Below, piece after piece: positions 1 through 5,739 of a stretch of DNA of 7,681 nucleotides. Location: positions 1-7,681 of the forward strand of contig CAIOHJ010000034.1 of NCBI GenBank assembly GCA_903858085.1, written 5' to 3'. Below the pieces are notes generated by a model. It was not told the origin of the DNA, searched no databases, and saw nothing but the letters and a program-made list of their open reading frames with translations. Both the position numbers and the translations under genes were made by a program. Position 1 is the stretch's first letter. Each line of letters begins with the position of its first letter. The DNA is from an uncultured Chloroflexota bacterium. GTDB lineage: Bacteria; Chloroflexota; Anaerolineae; Caldilineales; Caldilineaceae.

Positions 1-23
1 CCCGCAGAGGACAGACCTTTTCC

Positions 24-614
24 ATGCGCACCGCATCGATACAACGCAAAACCGGAGAAACCTCGATCGAGTTGACACTCAATCTGGACGGCCGTGGCCA
101 AAGCACGATCGACACCGGAATCGGGTTTCTGGACCATATGCTGACCTTGTTTGCCAGCCACGGCCTCTTCGACCTGACTGTGCAGGCACGCGGGGATCTG
201 CAGGTCGACAACCATCACACAGCCGAGGACACGTTCATCTGTCTGGGCAAGGCGCTCGACCAGGCCCTGGGCGAACGCCGCGGGCTGGTCCGCACCGCAC
301 ACTCCTATACCCCGATGGACGAAACCCTGGCACTGGTCGCCCTCGATCTCGGAGGACGCCCCTACTGTGTCTTCGAGGGGGAATTTGTCACCCCAAGCGC
401 CGGTACCCTTGGCACCGACCTGATCTTTCATCTCTTTGAATCGCTCGCCATCCACGGGCGGTTCAATCTGCACGCTCGCGTGCTCTATGGCCGCAACGAC
501 CACCACAAGATCGAGGCCCTCTTTAAGGCACTGGCCAAAGCCCTGGACGCTGCGGCGACGATCGATCCACGCCGCCAAGGGGTTCCCAGCACCAAGGGCA
601 CCCTGAACGCCTAG
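24..614 (+). CDS. hisB: Imidazoleglycerol-phosphate dehydratase
   Basis: This cytoplasmic enzyme dehydrates imidazole glycerol phosphate to imidazole acetol phosphate in histidine biosynthesis. The 196-residue length is that of the monofunctional enzyme, with no phosphatase domain fused. Both halves of the duplicated fold carry the metal-binding signatures: GIGFLDHM (residues 32-39), DNHHTAED (62-69), PMDE (97-100), GGRP (110-113), the HxxxS stretch near 136-140, GRNDHHKIEALFKA (156-169) and the C-terminal PSTKG. These His/Glu residues are the Mn ligands known for the family. The start gives the family's normal N-terminus. A weak purine-rich AGAGGA lies at 6-11, 12 nt upstream, which is a long spacing. 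It is the first gene of a closely spaced run, and murQ begins 10 bp after its stop. Only 23 bases precede it, so whether other his genes lie upstream cannot be seen. The product call is near certain. Confidence 0.97.
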   Translation: MRTASIQRKTGETSIELTLNLDGRGQSTIDTGIGFLDHMLTLFASHGLFDLTVQARGDLQVDNHHTAEDTFICLGKALDQALGERRGLVRTAHSYTPMDETLALVALDLGGRPYCVFEGEFVTPSAGTLGTDLIFHLFESLAIHGRFNLHARVLYGRNDHHKIEALFKALAKALDAAATIDPRRQGVPSTKGTLNA

Positions 615-624
615 GCTTTCTCCC

Positions 625-1542
625 ATGTACCCGCAGACGCCGCTCACCGAACAGCGCCCCCCCCACACGCTGCACCTCGACGAACTGGCCACCTTGGAGG
701 TGGTCGCGCTCCTTCAGCAGGAAGACAAGCAGATCGCCGCCGCGGTTGAAAACGCCCTTCCTGCGATCGCAGCCCTGGTCGATGCCGTCGTCGAGGTACT
801 GGCTGCCGGCGGCCGCCTGATCTATGTGGGAGCTGGCACCAGCGGACGGCTGGGGGTGCTCGACGCCTCAGAATGCCCGCCAACCTTCGGGGTGGACCCC
901 CGCCAGGTTGTCGGTCTGATCGCCGGCGGCGACCTGGCCCTTCGCCACTCGATCGAAGGCGCAGAAGACAACACCCAACAGGCCGTGCAAGATCTGCAGG
1001 CAGTGGCGCTGAGCGCCCAGGACATTCTGATCGGCATCGCCGCTTCAGGGTCCACCCCGTACACGCTGGCTGCGATGCGCTACGCCCACAGCAGAGGTGC
1101 CCAGGTCGGCTGTGTGGTCAACACCCCCCACAGCGCCATGCAGGCGATCGCCCATCACCCCATCGTCGTCCTCTGTGGCGCGGAGGCACTCACCGGCTCT
1201 ACCCGAATGAAGGCAGGGACAGCCCAGAAGATGGTGCTCAACCTGATCTCCACCGCCGCCATGGTCCGGCTGGGCAAAGTCTACGAAAACCTGATGGTCG
1301 ATCTGCTCCCCTCCAATGCCAAACTGCGCGCGCGCGCCCTGCACATCCTCTGCACGATCGCCGATGTGGACCCAGAGCGGGCAGCCGCTGCGCTGGAGCG
1401 CTTCTCCAGTGTGAAGAGGGCTGCCTTTGCGCTGCTCACCGGAACCAGCGACGCTGAGGTCGATCGCCTGCTTGCAGCCAGCAACGGCCATCTGAAACGC
1501 GCCCTACAGGCCTATGCGCGCCAGACAGACAACTCCCCGTAA
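625..1542 (+). CDS. murQ: N-acetylmuramic acid 6-phosphate etherase
   Basis: MurQ cleaves the D-lactyl ether of N-acetylmuramic acid 6-phosphate, giving N-acetylglucosamine 6-phosphate and D-lactate, in recycling of the cell's own or foreign peptidoglycan. The 305-residue length is typical. The SIS sugar-phosphate isomerase domain is clear: GAGTSGRLGVLDASECPPTFG (residues 69-89), IAGGDLAL (99-106), EGAED (111-115), GIAASGSTPYTLAAMRYA, and GSTRMKAGTAQK followed by NLMVDLLPSN. Glu83 and Glu114 fall at the same numbers as the two acidic catalytic residues described for E. coli MurQ. The N-terminal TEQRP replaces the more usual TExRN, a small divergence. The start is 10 bp after hisB with no convincing Shine-Dalgarno sequence, so translation may depend on coupling to hisB. 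No transporter, MurNAc kinase or N-acetylglucosaminidase gene is adjacent, so the source of its substrate is not shown. Confidence 0.96.
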   Translation: MYPQTPLTEQRPPHTLHLDELATLEVVALLQQEDKQIAAAVENALPAIAALVDAVVEVLAAGGRLIYVGAGTSGRLGVLDASECPPTFGVDPRQVVGLIAGGDLALRHSIEGAEDNTQQAVQDLQAVALSAQDILIGIAASGSTPYTLAAMRYAHSRGAQVGCVVNTPHSAMQAIAHHPIVVLCGAEALTGSTRMKAGTAQKMVLNLISTAAMVRLGKVYENLMVDLLPSNAKLRARALHILCTIADVDPERAAAALERFSSVKRAAFALLTGTSDAEVDRLLAASNGHLKRALQAYARQTDNSP

Positions 1543-1574
1543 ACCCAGTTTCCAGACCCTTTCGTTGATCGCCC

Positions 1575-1580
1575 AAGGAG
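1575..1580 (+). promoter_or_regulatory. Ribosome binding site of the aldehyde ferredoxin oxidoreductase gene
   Basis: AAGGAG lies 7 nt before the ATG at 1588. It fixes the start of the oxidoreductase and shows that, unlike its neighbours murQ and rsmI, this gene has its own strong initiation signal within the 45-bp gap after murQ. Confidence 0.8.
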
Positions 1581-1587
1581 CCATCTG

Positions 1588-3483
1588 ATGCCACACGGAT
1601 ACCACGGCAAAATTCTGATCGTCGACCTCAGCAGCGGACACATCCAGATCGACCAACACGACGAAACCTGGTACCGCACCTACATGGGCGGGACCAATTT
1701 CGGCATGTACTATCTGCTCAGACACATGCCCCCCGGCGCCGATGCGCTCGGCCCGGACAATGTGCTTACGTTGATGTTGAGCGTGCTCACCGGGGCTCCC
1801 TTTTCCGGCCAGAGCCGGATGACCGCCAACGCCAAGTCGCCGCTGACCGGGGCGATCGGCGACTCACAGGCTGGGGGCTTTTTCCCAGCCGAGTTCAAAA
1901 ACGCCGGTTTCGACGGCGTTGTCTTTCTCGGCAAAGCTGAAAAACCGGTCTACCTGTGGGTCCACGACGGCCAGGTCGCGCTGCGCGACGCCTCTCACCT
2001 CTGGGGGCTCGGCTCCTGGGAGACCGAAACCCGCCTGCGCCAGGAACTGGGCGACCCCAAAGTCGAAGTCACCTGCTGTGGGCCCGCCGGCGAAAATCTT
2101 GTGCGCGTGGCTGCCATTCTCAACATGCGCAACCGAGCCGCAGGCCGCACCGGGCTGGGAGCGGTGATGGGCTCCAAAAATCTCAAGGCCATCGCCGTGC
2201 GTGGCTCGCTGCGCCCCTCGTACGCCGACCCCGCCGGCGTCAAACAGGTGGCCGCCCTCGGCGCTGCCGAACTCAAGCGCAACCATGGCATGCAGGAGCT
2301 GGGCAAGCTGGGCACAGCAGGGGTGGTGCTGAGCCAGGAATTTGCCGGTGGACTGCCTACACGCAACTACCAAAGCGGCACCTTCGACGGCTGCGAAGAG
2401 ATTTCGGGCGAACGGCTGGCCGAAACCATCCTGGTCAGCCGCGACACCTGCTACGCCTGCGCCGTGCGCTGCAAACGCGAGGTCGAAACCGACGACGCGT
2501 ATCAGGTCAAACGCGAGCTGGGTGGCCCAGAATATGAAACCATCGCCACCTTCGGCTCCTACTGTGAAGTGCGCGACCTCGCTGCCGTCTCCAAAGCCAA
2601 TGCCCTCTGCAACGACTACGGACTCGACACCATCGGCGCCGGCGCCACCATCGCCTGGGCCATCGAATGCTACGAAGATGGCATTCTCACCGACCAGGAC
2701 ACCGACGGGCTGGCCCTGCGCTGGGGAGATGCCCACGCAATGCTCGCCGCACTCGAAGCAATGACCTTCCGCCGAGGCCGCTTGGGCCAGCTGCTGGCCG
2801 AAGGGTCGGCGCGCGCCGCTGCCCAGATCGGACCCGACGCCCAGGCACGGCTGATCACCGTCAAAGGGAGCGAAGCCCCTGCCCACATGCCCCAGGTCAA
2901 ACGCAGCATGGGGCTGATCTATGCCGTCAACCCCTTCGGCGCCGACCACCAGTCCAGCGAACATGACACCTCCTACGAAGAGAGCTCGGGCGCTCGCAGC
3001 CTGGGCTGGCTGGCGGAGCTGGGACTCACCCGCCCTGTCCCCGCCACCGACCTCAGCGAAGCCAAGGTCGAATTTACCCTCGTAACCCAATACTGGACCG
3101 GCCTCATGGACGCGCTCAATCTCTGCCAGTTCGACTGGGGCGCCACCTGGCAGCTCTACGGACCCGGCACCGTCGCCCAGGTAGTCAACGCCGTCACAGG
3201 CTGGGAGACCACCCTCTCCGAGCTGATGGAAGTCGGCGCCCGCCGGGTCAACCTCATGAAGGTCTTCAACGCGCGCGAAGGATTCACCCGCCAGGACGAC
3301 AAGCTGCCACAACGCCTCCACCAACCCCTCAAAGGCGGTGCCAGCGACGGCTATCAAGTCACCGAAGAAGAGATCGAGCTGGCCAAAGACCTCTATTACC
3401 GTCTGGCTGGCTGGGACGTCGCTACCGGCAACCCCACCCCCCAAAAGCTGCACGAGCTCGGTATCGCCTGGGCAGCCTCCTGA
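1588..3483 (+). CDS. Aldehyde ferredoxin oxidoreductase family protein (tungstopterin, [4Fe-4S])
   Basis: Members of this family oxidise aldehydes to carboxylic acids, or reduce acids in reverse, at a bis-pterin tungsten centre and pass electrons through a [4Fe-4S] cluster to ferredoxin. They are cytoplasmic. The 631 residues cover the full family length. The N-terminal pterin-binding domain shows GKILIVDLSSG (7-17), YMGGTNFG (32-39), KSPLTGAIGDSQAGGFFPAEFK (83-104), FLGKAEKPVYL, CCGPAGEN (163-170) and AAGRTGLGAVMGSKNLKA (184-201). Cluster ligands are C288, C291 and C295 in CYACAVRC plus a distal C513 in DALNLCQFD, the pattern known from Pyrococcus AOR. GGPEYET (312-318), NPFGADH (448-454) and NAREGFTRQDDKLPQR (561-576) are further family signatures. 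The start is supported by AAGGAG. The substrate cannot be read from sequence, and no ferredoxin, MoaD-like protein or tungsten-uptake gene is adjacent. rsmI starts 6 bp after its stop. Confidence 0.93.
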   Translation: MPHGYHGKILIVDLSSGHIQIDQHDETWYRTYMGGTNFGMYYLLRHMPPGADALGPDNVLTLMLSVLTGAPFSGQSRMTANAKSPLTGAIGDSQAGGFFPAEFKNAGFDGVVFLGKAEKPVYLWVHDGQVALRDASHLWGLGSWETETRLRQELGDPKVEVTCCGPAGENLVRVAAILNMRNRAAGRTGLGAVMGSKNLKAIAVRGSLRPSYADPAGVKQVAALGAAELKRNHGMQELGKLGTAGVVLSQEFAGGLPTRNYQSGTFDGCEEISGERLAETILVSRDTCYACAVRCKREVETDDAYQVKRELGGPEYETIATFGSYCEVRDLAAVSKANALCNDYGLDTIGAGATIAWAIECYEDGILTDQDTDGLALRWGDAHAMLAALEAMTFRRGRLGQLLAEGSARAAAQIGPDAQARLITVKGSEAPAHMPQVKRSMGLIYAVNPFGADHQSSEHDTSYEESSGARSLGWLAELGLTRPVPATDLSEAKVEFTLVTQYWTGLMDALNLCQFDWGATWQLYGPGTVAQVVNAVTGWETTLSELMEVGARRVNLMKVFNAREGFTRQDDKLPQRLHQPLKGGASDGYQVTEEEIELAKDLYYRLAGWDVATGNPTPQKLHELGIAWAAS

Positions 3484-3489
3484 CCGACG

Positions 3490-4248
3490 ATGCTCTATCT
3501 TGTCGCAACACCGATCGGAAATTTGGGCGACATCACGCTGCGCGGCCTGGAAACGCTGCGCAGCGTGGACTATATCGCCAGCGAAGATACACGCACCACC
3601 GGCGTGTTGCTCCATCACTATGCGATCCATAAACCCCAGATCGCCTTTCACGAACACAACGAAGTCCGAGCCGGAGAACGCATCGTCGGTCTGCTCCAGA
3701 CAGGCGCCAGCATCGCCCTGGTGACCGACGCCGGCACCCCTGGCATCTCCGACCCTGGCTACTCGTTGTTGCGCCGGGCAATCGCCGCACAAATTCCCGT
3801 GACCCTGATCCCAGGCCCGACCGGGCTGATTATGGCCGTCGTGCTCTCTGGTCTTCCGCTGCACAGTTTTACCTTTCGCGGCTTCCCCCCCCGCAAAAGC
3901 AGCCAACGCCGTCGCTTTCTCAGCGTCGACCAGCAGTCCCCCCACACGCTGGTTTTTTACGAAAGTCCCTTCCGTCTGGCCGCTTTTTTGGAAGATGCGC
4001 TGGCCGTGTACGGGGACCGGCCCGCCGCACTTGCCAATGACCTCACCAAACGCTACGAACAGGTCGAACGCGCCCCCCTCTCTACCCTGCTCTCCCTTGT
4101 CCGCCAAAAGAGCCCGCTGAAAGGCGAGTTCATCGTCGTCATCGCCGGCCAGGGCCGCTCGACAGAGACGGAGCTCGACGAACCCGCTCAAGAGGCTGAC
4201 ACATCCATTGCCCAGTACCTCCCCCCGGCACCCCAACCCGGCACCTGA
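3490..4248 (+). CDS. rsmI: 16S rRNA (cytidine1402-2'-O)-methyltransferase
   Basis: RsmI uses S-adenosylmethionine to methylate the ribose 2'-OH of C1402 in the decoding centre of 16S rRNA. The tetrapyrrole-methylase-type fold is evident from ATPIGNLGD (residues 6-14), SEDTR (31-35), HEHNE (54-58), LVTDAGTPGISDPGY (77-91), PGP (108-110), SGLP (120-123), GFPPRKSSQRRR (131-142), FYESPFR (156-162), DLTKRYEQ (184-191) and KGEFIVVIAGQG (211-222). Two departures from the usual pattern are visible. The common RELTK is ANDLTK here. The protein stops at 252 residues, with only about 30 acidic and proline-rich residues after GEFIVVIAG, where E. coli RsmI (about 286 residues) has a further C-terminal helical domain. 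The start lies 6 bp after the preceding stop, with no clear Shine-Dalgarno sequence, so translational coupling is likely. Confidence 0.94.
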   Translation: MLYLVATPIGNLGDITLRGLETLRSVDYIASEDTRTTGVLLHHYAIHKPQIAFHEHNEVRAGERIVGLLQTGASIALVTDAGTPGISDPGYSLLRRAIAAQIPVTLIPGPTGLIMAVVLSGLPLHSFTFRGFPPRKSSQRRRFLSVDQQSPHTLVFYESPFRLAAFLEDALAVYGDRPAALANDLTKRYEQVERAPLSTLLSLVRQKSPLKGEFIVVIAGQGRSTETELDEPAQEADTSIAQYLPPAPQPGT

Positions 4249-4340
4249 ACCCCGACCGTGCTCTCCGACCGTCAGGGGAGGGGCGCACAGCTTGCCCCGG
4301 TAGCCGTCCAAGGATTGGCTGAACCATGCTCACTCTGGAA

Positions 4341-4346
4341 AAGGAG
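4341..4346 (+). promoter_or_regulatory. Ribosome binding site deciding the oxidoreductase start at 4353
   Basis: AAGGAG ends 6 nt before the ATG at 4353. An in-frame ATG at 4326 lies upstream of this site and has no comparable signal, and it would add nine residues including the site itself. The start at 4353 is therefore preferred. Confidence 0.75.
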
Positions 4347-4352
4347 TCTCTC

Positions 4353-5729
4353 ATGTACAGACCAGCCCCCCAAAGCCTGCCACCAACCCCGTCCCCCCTG
4401 CCAGGATGGCGGGTCTACTGCCTGCGTTACCCTCTCGTCGAATGGGCGATCTATGGCATGTGGGCCTTTGTCGGGTTCACTGCCCTCCAAAGCCTGTGGG
4501 GGGGGATCGCGCTGCGCTGGGAGATGGGCCGCTTTTGGTTCGCTGCCGACACAGCCGACCCCTGGTACGAACTCGGCACCTCGTTGGGTTTTTGGGGCAT
4601 GCTCTTTCTAGGGCTGAATTTTATTCTGGCGGCCCGCTGGCAGTGGGTCGAAGATCTGACCGGCGGGCTGGACCGCTCCTATCAGCTCCATGCCCAGGTG
4701 GGGAGCACAGCGCTGATTTTTCTGCTCCTGCATCTGCTGGTGCTGGCCGTGCAGGCGATCCCCGACCAGCAGGTCCTGGCCCAGTATTTGGTGCCGTTCG
4801 TCGACACCCACTACACGCTGGGGATGGTGGGCGTCGTCGGTCTGGGCTTGCTGGTGGCCCTCACCCTCTGGGTCAAACTGCCCTATGGCCGCTGGCTGCA
4901 GTCACACCAGCTGATGGGCGTGCCCTTTCTGGCTGGCAGCCTGCATGCGATCCTGCTGCAGATGGACTGGTACCTCATGGCGATTTTGGGGGTGGGCTGC
5001 TATGCCTGGCTCTATCGGCTGGGGCTCTATCGCCGCTGGGCCCCCCCGGCCGCGGGCAAGCTGGCCACTGTCACCCCACAACCAGGCGTCACAGAACTGC
5101 AAATCCAGCTGGATCGCCCGTTTGCGGCGCAGCCAGGACAGTTCGTCTTTTTCAATGTTCGCCAGACAGCGGCGCCCCTCTCTACCGAGCCCCATCCCTT
5201 TTCGATCTCGGCGATCGTCGACACCCAGACGATCCGCATTTCGGCCAAAGCACTGGGCGACTACACCCGGTCTCTGCCGAACCTGCAGCCAGGCGACCTG
5301 GTTGCCCTCTCGGGCCCCCATGGGCGATTCGGTGCACGCCGCCGTCTGGTCACCGGCCCGCTGTTGTGGGTGGCTGGCGGGATCGGTGTGACTCCCTTTT
5401 TGAGTATGCTCCAGGCAGAGCAGACTCTACCCATGCCAGGCCAGCCGCTCACGTTTGTCTGGTCGGTCAAAAACCGGCAGGAAGCGCTGTATGCAACTGA
5501 AATTGCAACGCAGATTCAACATCTGCCCCACGCCACATTTCGGCTGCATCTCAGCGACGAAGAAGGCTACCTGACAGCCCGGCAGCTCTTCGAACAGTGC
5601 GGGCAGCCGGCAGACCTGACCGTCTTTCTGTGCGGGCCGCCGCCCATGATGCACAAACTCAAGAGCCAGTTCCGCCAGTTGGGTTTGCGCGGATCGGCGC
5701 TGGTTACCGAAGAGTTTGCCTTGCGCTGA
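4353..5729 (+). CDS. NOX/ferric-reductase-like membrane flavohaem oxidoreductase
   Basis: This 458-residue inner-membrane protein probably moves electrons from cytoplasmic NAD(P)H through FAD and two haems to an acceptor across the membrane (oxygen, ferric iron or quinone). The N-terminal half has about six hydrophobic segments, near 31-50, 76-94, 112-137, 154-174, 184-203 and 206-224. H113 and H127 lie in the third and H185 and H198 in the fifth. That gives 13 and 12 intervening residues, the bis-haem spacing I know from NADPH oxidases. The C-terminal half is a ferredoxin-reductase-type module: FAD-binding HPFSIS (281-286), GPHGRFG (321-327), nucleotide-binding AGGIGVTPFLSML (341-353) and CGPPPMM (427-433). 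It ends in EEFALR, with an aromatic residue near the C-terminus where FAD stacking is seen in relatives. There is no 2Fe-2S domain and no EF-hand. The gene follows rsmI after 104 bp and ends 6 bp from a convergent gene. The family call is strong, but the acceptor is unknown. Confidence 0.88.
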   Translation: MYRPAPQSLPPTPSPLPGWRVYCLRYPLVEWAIYGMWAFVGFTALQSLWGGIALRWEMGRFWFAADTADPWYELGTSLGFWGMLFLGLNFILAARWQWVEDLTGGLDRSYQLHAQVGSTALIFLLLHLLVLAVQAIPDQQVLAQYLVPFVDTHYTLGMVGVVGLGLLVALTLWVKLPYGRWLQSHQLMGVPFLAGSLHAILLQMDWYLMAILGVGCYAWLYRLGLYRRWAPPAAGKLATVTPQPGVTELQIQLDRPFAAQPGQFVFFNVRQTAAPLSTEPHPFSISAIVDTQTIRISAKALGDYTRSLPNLQPGDLVALSGPHGRFGARRRLVTGPLLWVAGGIGVTPFLSMLQAEQTLPMPGQPLTFVWSVKNRQEALYATEIATQIQHLPHATFRLHLSDEEGYLTARQLFEQCGQPADLTVFLCGPPPMMHKLKSQFRQLGLRGSALVTEEFALR

Positions 5730-5739
5730 GCCAGCTCAG
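5726..5739. repeat. Palindrome spanning both convergent stop codons
   Basis: CTGAGC, two bases, then GCTCAG form an inverted repeat with 6-bp arms. The left arm contains the TGA of the oxidoreductase (5727-5729) and the right arm contains the complement of the TGA of the phosphatase (5736-5738). The stem is short and neither side is followed by a clear T-tract, so it is not a convincing intrinsic terminator. It may be no more than a consequence of two TGA codons placed symmetrically. Confidence 0.5.

Noticed and set aside
1..23. End of an upstream gene
   Set aside because: Only 23 bases precede hisB, so no coding assignment can be supported.
873..1457. A 194-codon frame on the + strand inside murQ
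   Set aside because: It is an Arg/Pro-rich out-of-frame reading of murQ with no recognisable domain.
1864..4311. A very long open frame (815 codons) on the - strand opposite the aldehyde oxidoreductase and rsmI
   Set aside because: It is antisense to two clearly recognisable genes. Its composition is that expected of the complement of GC-rich codons, and it has no family motifs or convincing start signal.
4326..4352. Alternative upstream ATG for the NOX-like protein
   Set aside because: It has no ribosome binding site in front of it, while AAGGAG lies between it and the ATG at 4353.
4249..4352. Terminator or promoter in the gap between rsmI and the NOX-like gene
   Set aside because: A repeated CCGACCGT (4252-4259, 4265-4272) and CCCC/GGGG runs are present, but there is no stable stem followed by a T-tract and no credible -35/-10 pair.
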